A DNA stretch of 64,000 nucleotides. Origin: Chaetoderma sp. LZ-2023a. Its lineage: Eukaryota > Mollusca > Caudofoveata > Chaetodermatida > Chaetodermatidae. Under the pieces are notes generated by a model. The model was given only the letters and a program-made list of their open reading frames with translations, ran no database searches and was not told the origin of the DNA. The position numbers and the translations under genes are program-made. The DNA lies in assembly GCA_034401795.1 (NCBI GenBank), contig CM067370.1, positions 52,512,880-52,576,879 of the forward strand, read 5' to 3'. Positions 30,242 through 45,800 of this stretch are shown here, piece after piece (positions within the stretch are counted from its first letter, which is position 1; each line of letters starts with the position of its first letter).

Positions 30242-31105
30242 TCATAACTTGAAGGAATCACTCATGTCAGTAGTACCATTCACCCTGTCACATAGCATAT
30301 CAGTGATACCGTTCACAGCGTCCCATAGCATGCCATTGGCATCATTCACCACATCACATAACTTGTAAGTAATACCATTCACATAGTTGCATAACATGTT
30401 AGTAGGACAATTCACATAGCCACACAACATGTCAGTCATACCACCCACATAGTCACATAACATGTCAGTGATACCATTCACATAGTCACATAACATGTCA
30501 GTGATTCACATAGTCACATAACATGTCAGTGATACACTCACATAGTCACATAACATGTCAGTGATTCACATAGTCACATAACATGTCGTTGATTCACATA
30601 GTCACATAACATGTCAGTGATACCATTCACATAGTCACATAACATGTCAGTGATACCATTCGCATAGTCACATAACATGTCAGTGATACCATTCACATAG
30701 TCACATAACACGTCAGTGATTCATATAGTCACATAACATGTCAGTGATTCACATGGCCACATAAAATGTCAGTGATTCACATATCCACATAACATGTCGG
30801 TGATACCATTCTCCTAGCCACATACCATGTCAGTAGGACCATTCCCATAGCCACATACCATGTCAGTAGGACCATTCACATAGCCACATACCATGTCAGT
30901 AGGACCATTCACAAAGCCACATAGCATGTCATAGATACCATTCACATAGACACATACCATGTCAGTGATACCACTCACATAGCCACATAACATGTCAGTG
31001 ATACACATAGTCACATAACATGTCGGTGATTCACATAGCCACATAACATGTGAGTGATACCATTCACATAGCCGCATAGCAAGTTAGTGATACCATTCAA
31101 ATCGT
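30242..31105. repeat. 33-bp minisatellite
   Basis: About 26 imperfect units of CACATAGTCACATAACATGT + CAGTGATACCATT, with shorter ~21-23-bp variants in the middle. Because most units are a multiple of three, the minus strand stays open and reads as an 11-residue repeat (VNGITDMLCDY). That is a by-product, not a supported gene. Confidence 0.95.
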
Positions 31106-31108
31106 CCC

Positions 31109-31112
<4 letters not shown>

Positions 31113-31179
<67 letters not shown>
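31113..31179. repeat. (TA)n microsatellite
   Basis: About 33 TA dinucleotides ending ~28 bp before the last exon's acceptor. Confidence 0.97.
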
Positions 31180-31183
<4 letters not shown>

Positions 31184-31207
31184 CAATTGTGTTGTGTTTG
31201 TTTGCAG

Positions 31208-31243
31208 GTTCGTGTCTATAAGTGCATACCGACTACGTACTAG
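31208..31243 (+). CDS. Host matrix-protein gene, last exon with stop codon
   Basis: Acceptor GTTTGTTTGCAG, then VRVYKCIPTTY and TAG at 31241-31243, in phase 0 as required by the previous exon. It ends the protein straight after the LamG domain. A candidate polyadenylation signal AATAAA is at 31651-31656. Confidence 0.8.
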   Translation, partial: VRVYKCIPTTY

Positions 31244-31650
31244 AACTGTGACAGATATGAGAAACATCAACTTTTCCACAAGATATATCCTTCCACGCTC
31301 ATTTGTAATCAATGTTCCATATGTTCATGGCATTTGTAGATACAAACCACCATTAAACGTCTTTTGACAATGCTAACACATTTTTGTCTTCTGTCTCCTA
31401 CAGGTTGATAACTCATTTCGATCGGCTATGTATTTAACCCTGTCATGAAATCTCAAAATCTTATTTTCAAATCCATGACATACTTCTAAACTATAAAGCA
31501 GAATATCATGTTGTAAAATAGCGAACACATAAAATTGTGTATACCAATGGTGTTGTGTTGACAATGGTTCTCAAGTACCTACGGCCCGTAGACATTCCAG
31601 TCAAATTAGTGTCAGCATATTATTTGCTTAATTTGTTTTAAATTTGAGAT

Positions 31651-31656
31651 AATAAA
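31651..31656 (+). terminator. Candidate polyadenylation signal
   Basis: AATAAA about 410 bp after the stop codon of the host gene; the first canonical hexamer downstream that I see. Confidence 0.35.
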
Positions 31657-31659
31657 GCG

Positions 31660-33143
31660 ATTGAACAGCCTAAGTGGAACTTGCATAGTTATACCATAGT
31701 TTCTAAACAGGATCGTCATATTGAGTGCGAACTATCCTAAGGGACAGCGTTATGGAATTGCGCGCGGTGACAGTTAATGTGACATAATTTGATACAGATG
31801 GGAAGAACACGGGATACGAAATAGGTGCTTGTTCTGTTTCAGTGAACAAATATATATTAGTCATAATTGTCGTGTTGACATTCTATCAAGCTTGGTTTGT
31901 TTAATGCAATGTTAATCAATGGATGGATACACTGTTTTCTATACCCCGCCCATCTTTAGATAGGCTCCACCTACACTTCGTCCATGTTCCAGGCGACCGA
32001 ACACTGAACTCCCCAAATCTCAATCTGTAGAAAACTATAGGTCTACAGGTAACCTGTTGAATTATTTGAAACCTATTTGACTTGGTGCTGATGCTGCTTA
32101 TGGCACCAACAACGCCCAGTCAAATTCGTTTTAAAAATTAAACATAATGTTGATTAAATAGTAGAGATATAATTCGCACAACGGACTGTTTTCTATAAGT
32201 TCATGCCTGATTTAGATAAGCCCATTTAGCTGTTTATGACGTCATATAACGTTTGTCGATAGATAGATATTCTGGAAAGCTGAATTTTAGTCTAGGAATA
32301 TTAGGATTTGAGGTGTAACAAATTTGTACCAAGCTGATTTTTTTAGGAGAAGTCCACAATACCATAAGGAAAAACATACCAAAGCTCCCCAAGAATCCAG
32401 ATTGTGCTAAATTCAGAATTCAAGATGGCGTCCAAGATGGCCGCCATTCAATGTCAATAGCTAGATTTTTTCACTGTATGATGAGTAAAATGTTCTAAAA
32501 CGCAGTAAAGTGCAATTCTGTACTTGTTTTATGACTATACAACACTGGTAAGAAAAGATATATTTACTGTTTCTCAAATTCTAATGATAATAATAATCAA
32601 TATAGGGGAGATCGGGGCATAGTGAACCATGGGTCAACGAGACTTGTAGATTATGAGTATACATTTCTGCATTCATTAATTAAAACGCAGTAAAATCATA
32701 CTCAAAACAAAGAACTATTATTTTGGCATTGGGAATAGCAATAATGAAACATTCTATCCTATGTTGTTGCTTTCATGTATGCCTACGGATCCGGAAAGAT
32801 AAGTTTGGTGCATATTTGTCTCTGTCAAATACTAATGTTCTTGGTCTACAGTAAAGACTGGTCTATAGTTTTACACATCCGTTCTTTGTTTTATATTTTA
32901 CGGGGTGTTTTACTTATTGGATCATAAGACATTATGTTCAAAATATCCATAGCTTTTCTCGCATGATAGCTTGGATTCATGACATTGAATTTGAGTAAAT
33001 TTGATTTCAGTATTGGTGTAATTAATACAATATACTGAAATATACTTAAACGTGATCGCTAAGAATAATGCTTACCCCAATCGATGATAGGGTTCGCGTA
33101 TATATCATTAACTACATACAATAACCAATACTTAACAAAGAAG
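31660..33143. other. Intergenic DNA
   Basis: It holds an inverted piece of the composite repeat (31935-32045), a MITE-like copy (32053-32140) and a CAAGATGGCGTCCAAGATGG motif at ~32423 of a kind often seen in transposon ends. No gene. Confidence 0.5.
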
Positions 33144-33806
33144 TTATACACTTTTGTTTTCTGCAAGTTCATGCAGAATCTTAGGAACGTTGGTACACGT
33201 TTGTCCTATACACATCTTACAAATGGATGTGCAATCGAGTCCTAATTTCCTACAACCGCACAGTCTACCACAACTGGTTTTACAGCCACACGGTACCATG
33301 TGTAGTAGCTTATCTGGCGCTACAGAGTTTTCTGTTTCGACAGGTAGCGGCTTGTCCTCATGGTAACGCCAACTCCATTGAGTTGGTAAAAGGCAATTTC
33401 CCATCCACTGCTGTACTGTGAAGAATGCGCGATATGAATGTTGCTTAGCTGCAGTACTTGTTGGTGGCAGGGACTCCAACTTGAATGAAGCTGATATGGA
33501 TGAGCGGCTTATCATTTGACTGTACACTATGTATCAGTATTTATCTAGTGTTTTGACCTTCCGAGCTCCATATAGTCTGAGGAGGAATATTTCACCAGCA
33601 TCTGCAATGCCCCTTTTCGTAGCATTTGGGCTTATGAATACATCTAATTCGGTTAGCGTTTCATCACTTTCTATCAGAGCGGGTGCTTTCTTTTTGCCAT
33701 GTCCATATATGGCGGATACAGTGTCAAATCCTGTTAGGGCATGGGTGCCCAGCAAATGCTGCTTTGTGTCACCAATACTGTTCTGTATCGCTACAATATC
33801 ATACAC
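33144..33806 (-). pseudogene. Nuclease-like multi-copy gene, copy A, 3' part
   Basis: C-terminal part of the gene whose 5' part lies at 48869-51134 beyond the satellite. It begins in the array with VYDIVAIQNSIGDTKQ, then GTHALTGFDTVSAIYGHGKK, which resembles the helix-hairpin (H3TH) motif of FEN1/XPG nucleases (G-C/F-D ... I-x-G-x-G-x-K-x-A). Then comes GEIFLLRLYGARKVKTLDKY with an in-frame TGA (33534), a helical stretch, WSWRYHEDKPLPVE, and the tail MVPCGCKTSCGRLCGCRKLG plus CTSICKMC, a CXC-like Cys cluster, ending at a stop at 33144. Only one stop in 220 codons, so it is fairly young. Confidence 0.7.
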
Positions 33807-36800
33807 ACATACTGGATTAATGCTGTGATGTCATACACACATACTGGATTAATGCTGTGATATCATACACACATACTGGATTAATGCTGCGATATCATAC
33901 ACACATACAGGATTAATGCTGCGATATCATACACACATACTGGATTAATGCTGCGATTTCATACACACATACTGGATTAATGCTGTGATATCATACACAC
34001 ATACTGGATTAATGCTGTGATATCATACACACATACTGGATTAATGCTGTGATATCATAACAACACACTGGATTAATGTTGTGATATCATACACATGTAC
34101 TGGATTAATGCTGCGATATCATACACACATACTGGATTAATGCTGCGATATCATACACACATACTGGATTTATGCTGCGATATCATACACACATACTGGA
34201 TTAATGTTGGATATCATACACACATACTGGATTAATGTTGGATATCATACACACATACTGGATTAATGCTGTGATATCATACACACATACTGGATTAATG
34301 CTGCGATATCATACACACATACTGGAATAATGCTGCGATATCATACACACATACTGGATTAATGTTGGATATCATACACACATACTGGATTAATGCTGTG
34401 ATATCATACACACATACTGGATTAATGCTGTGATATCATACACACATACTTGATTAATGCTGTGATATCATACACACATTCTGGATTAAGGATGTGATAT
34501 CATACACACATACTGGATTAATGCTGCGATATCATACACACATACTGGATTAATGCTGCGATATCATACACACATACTGGAATAATGCTGCGATATCATA
34601 CACACATACTGGATTAATGTTGGATATCATACACACATACTGGATTAATGCTGTGATATCATACACACATACTGGATTAATGCTGCGATATCATACACAC
34701 ATACAGGATTAATGCTGCGATATCATACACACATACTGGATTAATGCTGCGATTTCATACACACATACTGGATTAATGCTGTGATATCATACACACATAC
34801 TGGATTAATGCTGTGATATCATACACACATACTGGATTAATGCTGTGATATCATAACAACACACTGGATTAATGTTGTGATATCATACACATGTACTGGA
34901 TTAATGCTGCGATATCATACACACATACTGGATTAATGCTGCGATATCATACACACATACTGGATTTATGCTGCGATATCATACACACATACTGGATTAA
35001 TGTTGGATATCATACACACATACTGGATTAATGTTGGATATCATACACACATACTGGATTAATGCTGTGATATCATACACACATACTGGATTAATGCTGC
35101 GATATCATACACACATACTGGAATAATGCTGCGATATCATACACACATACTGGATTAATGTTGGATATCATACACACATACTGGATTAATGCTGTGATAT
35201 CATACACACATACTGGATTAATGCTGTGATATCATACACACATACTTGATTAATGCTGTGATATCATACACACATTCTGGATTAAGGATGTGATATCATA
35301 CACACATACTGGATTAATGCTGCGATATCATACACACATACTGGATTAATGCTGCGATATCATACACACATACTGGATTAATGTTGCGATATCATACACA
35401 CATACTGGATTAATGGTGTGATATCACACACACATACTGGATTAATGGTGCGAAATCATACACACATACTGGATTAATGCTGCGATATCATATACACATA
35501 CTGGCTTAATGCTGTGATATCATACACACATACTGGATTAATGTTGCGATATCATACACACATACTGGATTAATGCTGTGATATCATACACACATACTGG
35601 ATTAATGCTGCGATATCATACACACATACTGGATTAATGCTGCGATATCATACACACATACTGGATTATGTTGCGATATCATACACACATACTGGATTAT
35701 GTTGCGATATCATACACACATACTGGATTAATGCTGTGATATCATACACACATACTGGATTAATGCTGCGATATCATACACACATACTGGATTAATGCTG
35801 TGATATCATACACACATACTTGATTAATACTGTGATATCATACACACATACTGGATTAATGCTGTGATATCATACACACATACTGGATTAGTGCTGCGAT
35901 ATCATACACACATACTGGATTAATGTTGTGATATTATACACACATACTGGATTAATGCTGTGATATCATAACAACATACTGGATTAATGTTGTGATATCA
36001 TACACACATACTGGATTAATGCTGTGATATCATACACACATACTGGATTAATGCTGTGATATCATACACACATACTGGATTAATGCTGTGATATCATACA
36101 TACATACTGGGTTAATGCTGTGATATCATAACAACATACTGGATTAATGTTGTGATATCATACACATGTACTGGATTAATGTTGGATATCATACATACAT
36201 ACTGGATTAATGCTGTGATATCATAACAACACACTGGATTAATGCTGCGATATCATACACACATACTGGATTAATGCTGCGATATCATACAAACATACTG
36301 GATTAATGCTGCGATATCATAAACACATACTGGATTAATGCTGTGATATCATACACACATACTGGATTAATGCTGTGATATCATACACACATACTGGATT
36401 AATGCTGCGATATCATACACACATACTGGATTAATGCTGTGATATCATACACACATACTGGATTAATGCTGCGATATCATACACACATACTGGATTAATG
36501 TTGCGATATCATACACATATACTGGATTAATGCTGTGATATCATACACACATACTGGATTAATGTTGCGATATCATACACACATACTGGATTAATGCTGC
36601 GATATCATACACACATACTGGATTAATGCTGTGATATCATACACACATACTGGATTAATGCTGTGATATCATAACAACATACTGGATTAATGCTGCGATA
36701 TCATACACACATACTGGATTAATGCTGTGATATCATACACACATACTGGATTAATGATGTGATATCATACACACATACTGGATTAATGTTGTGATATCAT

Positions 36801-39800
36801 ACACACATACTGGATTAATGCTGTGATATCATACACACATACTGGATTAATGCCGCGATATCATACACACATACTGGATTAATGCTGCGATATCATACAC
36901 ACATACTGGATTAATGTTGTGATATCATACACATATACTGGATTAATGCTGTGATATCATACATACATACTGGGTTAATGCTGTGATATCATAACAACAT
37001 ACTGGATTAATGTTGTGATATCATACACATGTACTGGATTAATGTTGGATATCATACATACATACTGGATTAATGCTGTGATATCATAACAACACACTGG
37101 ATTAATGTTGTGATATCATACACATGTACTGGATTAATGTTGGATATCATACACACATACTGGACTAATGCTGTGATATCATACACACATACTGGATTAA
37201 TGCTGCGATATCATACACACATACTGGATTAATGCTGCGATATCATACAAACATACTGGATTAATGCTGCGATATCATAAACACATGTACTGGATTAATG
37301 TTGGATATCATACATACATACTGGATTAATGCTGTGATATCATAACAACACACTGGATTAATGTTGTGATATCATACACACGTACTGGATTAATGTTGGA
37401 TATCATACACACATACTGGACTAATGCTGTGATATCATACACACATACTGGATTATGTTGCGATATCATACACACATACTGGATTAATGCTGTGATATCA
37501 TACACACATACTGGATTAATGCTGCGATATCATACACACATACTGGATTAATGCTGTGATATCATACACACATACTTGATTAATACTGTGATATCATACA
37601 CACATACTGGATTAATGCTGTGATATCATACACACATACTGGATTAATGCTGCGATATCATACACACATACTGGATTAATGTTGTGATATTATACACACA
37701 TACTGGATTAATGCTGTGATATCATAACAACATACTGGATTAATGTTGTGATATCATACACACATACTGGATTAATGCTGTGATATCATACACACATACT
37801 GGATTAATGCTGTGATATCATACACACATACTGGATTAATGCTGTGATATCATACATACATACTGGGTTAATGCTGTGATATCATAACAACATACTGGAT
37901 TAATGTTGTGATATCATACACATGTACTGGATTAATGTTGGATATCATACATACATACTGGATTAATGCTGTGATATCATAACAACACACTGGATTAATG
38001 TTGTGATATCATACACATGTACTGGATTAATGTGGGATATCATACACACATACTGGACTAATGCTGTGATATCATACACACATACTGGATTAATGCTGCG
38101 ATATCATACACACATACTGGATTAATGCTGCGATATCATACAAACATACTGGATTAATGCTGCGATATCATAAACACATACTGGATTAATGCTGTGATAT
38201 CATACACACATACTGGATTAATGCTGTGATATCATACACACATACTGGATTAATGCTGCGATATCATACACACATACTGGATTAATGCTGTGATATCATA
38301 CACACATACTGGATTAATGCTGCGATATCATACACACATACTGGATTAATGTTGTGATATCATACACATATACTGGATTAATGCTGTGATATCATACACA
38401 CATACTGGATTAATGTTGCGATATCATACACACATACTGGATTAATGCTGCGATATCATACACACATACTGGATTAATGCTGTGATATCATACACACATA
38501 CTGGATTAATGCTGTGATATCATAACAACATACTGGATTAATGCTGCGATATCATACACACATACTGGATTAATGCTGTGATATCATACACACATACTGG
38601 ATTAATGATGTGATATCATACACACATACTGGATTAATGCTGTGATATCATACACACATACTGGATTAATGTTGTGATATCATACACACATACTCGATTA
38701 ATGCTGTGATATCATACAAACATACTGGATTAATGCTGCGATATCATACACACATACTGGATTAATGCTGCGATATCATACACACATACTGGATTAATGC
38801 TGTGATATCATACATACATACTGGATTAATGTTGCGATATCATACACACATACTGGATTAATGCTGTGATATCATACACGCATACTGGATTAATGCTGCG
38901 ATATCATACACACATACTGGATTAATGCTGCGATTTCATACACACATACTGGATTAATGCTGCGATATCATACACACATACTGGATTAATGCTGCGATAT
39001 CATACACACATACTGGATTAATGCTGCGATATCATACACACATAATGCATTAATGTTGCGATATCATACACACATACTGGATTAATGCTGCGATATCATA
39101 CACACATACTGGATTAATGCTGTGATATCATACACACAAACTGGATTAAAGATGCGATATCATACACACATACTGGATTAATGCCGCGATATCATACACA
39201 CATACTGGATTAATGCTGCGATATCATACACACATACTGGATTAATGCTGCGATATCATACACACATACTGGATTAATGCTGCGATATCATACACACATA
39301 CTGGATTAATGCTGCGATATCATACACACATACTGGATTAATGCTGCGATATCATACACACATACTGGATTAATGCTGTGATATCATACACACATACTGG
39401 ATTAATGCTGTGATATCATACACACATACTGGATTAATGCTGTGATATCATACACACATACTGGATTAATGCTGCGATATCATACACACATACTGGATTA
39501 ATGCTGCGATATCATACACACATACTGGATTAATGTTGTGATATCATACACATATACTGGATTAATGCTGCGATATCATACACACATACTGGATTAATGC
39601 TGCGATATCATACACACATACTGGATTAATGCTGCGATATCATACACACATACTGGATTAATGCTGCGATATCATACACACATACTGGATTAATGCTGTG
39701 ATATCATACACACATACTGGATTAATGCTGCGATATCATACACACATACTGGATTAATGTTGCGATATCATACACACACACTTGATTAATGCTGCGATAG

Positions 39801-42800
39801 CATACACACATACTGGATTAATGCTGCGATATCATACACACATACTGGATTAATGCTGTGATATCATACACACATACTGGATTAATGTTGTGATATCATA
39901 CACACATACTGGATTAATGCTGTGATATCATACACACATACTGGATTAATGCTGCGATATCAAACACACATACTGGATTAATGCTGCGATATCATACACA
40001 CATACTGGATTAATGTAGTGATATCATACACACATACTGGATTAATGTAGTGATATCATACACATATACTGGATTAATGCTGCGATATCATACACACATA
40101 CTGGATTAATGCTGCGATATCATACACACATACTGGATTAATGCTGCGATATCATACACACATACTGGATTAATGCTGTGATATCATACACACATACTGG
40201 ATTAATGTTGTGATATCATACACACATACTGGATTAATGCTGTGATATCATACACACATACTGGATTAATGCTGTGATATCATAACAACATACTGGATTA
40301 ATGTTGTGGTATCATACACATGTACAGGATTAATGCTGTGATATCATACACACATACTGGATTAATGCTGCGATATCATACACACATACTGGATTAATGT
40401 TGGATATCATACACACATACTGGATTAATGTTGGATATCATACACACATACTGGATTAATGCTGTGATATCATACACACATACTGGATTAATGTTGTGAT
40501 ATCATACACACATACTGGATTAATGTTGTGATATCATACACACATACTGGATTAATGCTGCGATATCATACACACATACTGGATTAATGCTGTGATATCA
40601 TACACACATACTGGATTAATGCTGTGATATCATACACACATACTGGATTAATGTTGGATATCTTACACACATACTGGATTAATGCTGCGATATCATACAC
40701 ACATACTGGATTAATGTTGGATATCTTACACACATACTGGATTAATGCTGTGATATCATACACACATACTGGATTAATGTTGGATATCTTACACACATAC
40801 TGGATTAATGCTGTGATATCATACACACATACTGGAGTAATGCTGTGATATCATACACACATACTGGATTAATGCTGTGATATCATACACACATACTTGA
40901 TTAATGCTGTGATATCATACACACATACTGGATTAATGTTGTGATATCATACACACATACTGGATTAATGCTGCGATATCATACACACATACTGGATTAA
41001 TGTTGTGATATTATACACACATACTGGATTAATGCTGTGATATCATAACAACATACTGGATTAATGTTGTGATATCATACACACATACTGGATTAATGCT
41101 GTGATATCATACACACATACTGGATTAATGCTGTGATATCATACACACATACTGGATTAATGCTGTGATATCATACATACATACTGGGTTAATGCTGTGG
41201 TATCATAACAACATACTGGATTAATGTTGTGATATCATACACATGTACTGGATTAATGTTGGATATCATACATACATACAGGATTAATGCTGTGATATCA
41301 TAACAACACACTGGATTAATGTTGTGATATCATACACATGTACTGGATTAATGTTGGATATCATACACACATACTGGACTAATGCTGTGATATCATACAC
41401 ACATACTGGATTAATGCTGCGATATCATACACACATACTGGATTAATGCTGCGATATCATAAACACATACTGGATTAATGCTGTGATATCATACACACAT
41501 ACTGGATTAATGCTGTGATATCATACACACATACTGGATTAATGCTGCGATATCATACACACATACTGGATTAATGCTGTGATATCATACACACATACTG
41601 GATTAATGCTGCGATATCATACACACATACTGGATTAATGTTGTGATATCATACACATATACTGGATTAATGCTGTGATATCATACACACATACTGGATT
41701 AATGTTGCGATATCATACACACATACTGGATTAATGCTGCGATATCATACACACATACTGGATTAATGCTGTGATATCATACACACATACTGGATTAATG
41801 CTGTGATATCATAACAACATACTGGATTAATGCTGCGATATCATACACACATACTGGATTAATGCTGTGATATCATACACACATACTGGATTAATGATGT
41901 GATATCATACACACATACTGGATTAATGTTGTGATATCATACACACATACTGGATTAATGCTGTGATATCATACACACATATTGGATTAATGCTGCGATA
42001 TCATACACACATACTGGATTAATGTTGTGATATCATACACACATACTGGATTAATGCTGTGATATCATACACACATACTGGATTAATGCTGCGATATCAT
42101 ACACACATACTGGATTAATGCTGCGATATCATACACACATACTGGATTAATGCTGTGATATCATACACACATACTGGATTAATGTTGCGATATCATACAC
42201 ACATACTGGATTAATGCTGTGATATCATACACGCATACTGGATTAATGCTGCGATATCATACACACATACTGGATTAATGCTGCGATATCATACACACAT
42301 ACTGGATTAATGCTGCGATATCATACACACATACTGGATTAATGCTGCGATATCATACACACATACTGGATTAATGCTGCGATATCATACACACATAATA
42401 GATTAATGTTGCGATATCATACACACATACTGGATTAATGCTGCGATATCATACACACATACTGGATTAATGCTGTGATATCATACACACATACTGGATT
42501 AATGTTGGATATCTTACACACATACTGGATTAATGCTGTGATATCATACACACATACTGGAGTAATGCTGCGATATCATACACACATACTGGATTAATGT
42601 TGTGATATCATACACATATACAGGATTAATGCTGCGATATCATACACACATACTGGATTAATGCTGTGATATCATACACACATACTGGATTAATGCTGTG
42701 ATATCATACACACATACTGGATTAATGCTGTGATATCATACACACATACTGGATTAATGCTGCGATATCATACACACATACTGGATTAATGTTGTGATAT

Positions 42801-45800
42801 TATACACACATACTGGATTAATGCTGTGATATCATAACAACATACTGGATTAATGTTGTGATATCATACACACATACTGGATTAATGCTGTGATATCATA
42901 CACACATACTGGATTAATGCTGTGATATCATACACACATACTGGATTAATGCTGTGATATCATACATACATACTGGGTTAATGCTGTGATATCATAACAA
43001 CATACTGGATTAATGTTGTGATATCATACACATGTACTGGATTATTGTTGTGATATCATACACATGTACTGGATTAATGTTGGATATCATACATACATAC
43101 TGGATTAATGCTGTGATATCATAACAACACACTGGATTAATGTTGTGATATCATACACACGTACTGGATTAATGTTGGATATCATACACACATACTGGAC
43201 TAATGCTGTGATATCATACACACATACTGGATTAATGCTGCGATATCATACACACATACTGGATTAATGCTGCGATATCATAAACACATACTGGATTAAT
43301 GCTGTGATATCATACACACATACTGGATTAATGCTGCGATATCATACACACATACTGGATTAATGCTGCGATATCATACACACATACTGGATTAATGCTG
43401 TGATATCATACACACATACTGGATTAATGCTGCGATATCATACACACATACTGGATTAATGTTGTGATATCATACACATCTACTGGATTAATGCTGTGAT
43501 ATCATACACACATACTGGATTAATGTTGCGATATCATACACACATACTGGATTAATGCTGCGATATCATACACACATACTGGATTAATGCTGTGATATCA
43601 TACACACATACTGGATTAATGCTGTGATATCATAACAACATACTGGATTAATGCTGCGATATCATACACACATACTGGATTAATGCTGTGATATCATACA
43701 CACATACTGGATTAATGATGTGATATCATACACACATACTGGATTAATGTTGTGATATCATACATACATACTGGATTAATGCTGTGATATCATACACACA
43801 TACTGGATTAATGCTGCGATATCATACACACATACTGGATTAATGTTGTGATATCATACACACATACTGCATTAATGCTGTGATATCATACACACATACT
43901 GGATTAATGCTGCGATATCATACACACATACTGGATTAATGCTGCGATATCATACACACATACTGGATTAATGCTGTGATATCATACACACATACTGGAT
44001 TAATGTTGCGATATCATACACACATACTGGATTAATGCTGTGATATCATACACGCATACTGGATTAATGTTGCGATATCATACACACATACTGGATTAAT
44101 GCTGCGATATCATACACACATACTGGATTAATGCTGCGATATCATACACACATACTGGATTAATGCTGCGATATCATACACACATACTGGATTAATGCTG
44201 CGATATCATACACACATAATAGATTAATGTTGCGATATCATACACACATACTGGATTAATGCTGCGATATCATACACACATACTGGATTAATGCTGTAAT
44301 ATCATACACACAAACTGGATTAATGATGCGATATCATACACACATACTGGATTAATGCCGCGATATCATACACACATACTGGATTAATGCTGCGATATCA
44401 TACACACATACTGGATTAATGTTGTGATATCATACACATATACAGGATTAATGCTGCGATATCATACACACATACTGGTTTAATGCTGCGATATCATACA
44501 CACATACTGGATTAATGCTGCGATATCATACACACATACTGGATTAATGCTGTGATGTCATACACACATACTGGATTAATGCTGTGATATCATACACACA
44601 TACTGGATTAATGCTGCGATATCATACACACATACTGGATTAATGCTGCGATATCATACACACATACTGGATTAATGCTGCGATATCATACACACATACT
44701 GGATTAATGTTGTGATATCATACACATATACTGGATTAATGCTGCGATATCATACACACATACTGGATTAATGCTGCGATATCATACACACATACTGGAT
44801 TAATGCTGCGATATCATACACACATACTGGATTAATGCTGCGATATCATACACACATACTGGATTAATGCTGTGATATCATACACACATACTGGATTAAT
44901 GTTGGATATCATACACACATACTGGATTAATGCTGCGATATCATACACATATAATGGATTAATGCTGCGATATAATACACACATATTGGATTAATGTTGG
45001 ATATCATACACACATACTGGATTAATGCTGTGATATCATACACACATACTGGATTAATGCTGCGATATCATACACACATACTGGATTAATGTTGGATATC
45101 ATACACACATACTGGATTAATGCTGTTATATCTATCATACACACATACTGGATTACTGCTGTGATATCATACACACATACTGGATTAATGCTGCGATATC
45201 ATACACACATACTGGTTTAATGCTGTGATATCATACACACATTCTGGATTAATGGTGCGATATCATACACACATACTGGATTAATGCTGGGATATAATAC
45301 ACACATACTGGATTAATGCTGCGATATCATACACACATACTGGATTAATGCTGTGATATCATACACACATACTGGATTAATGATGCGATATCATACACAC
45401 ACTGGATTAATGATGTGATATCATACACACATACTGGATTAATGCTGCGATATCATACACACATACTGGATTAATGCTGCGATATCATACACACATACTG
45501 GATTAATGCTGCGATATCATACACACATACTGGAGTAATGCTGTGATATCATACACACATACTGGATTCATGCTGCGATATCATACACATATACTGGATT
45601 AATGCTGCGATATCATACACTCATACTGGATTAATGCTGCGATATCATACACACATACTGGATTAATGTTGTGATATCATATACACATACTGGATTAATG
45701 CTGCGATATCATACACACATACTGGATTAATGCTGTGATATCATACACACATACTGGATTAATGCTGCGATATCATATACACATACTGGATTAATGTTGC

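Noticed and set aside
32400-32460. CAAGATGGCGTCCAAGATGG as the left end of an element carrying copy A
   Set aside because: No inverted counterpart was found beyond the 5' end of copy A (51.2-52.6 kb), so the link cannot be made.
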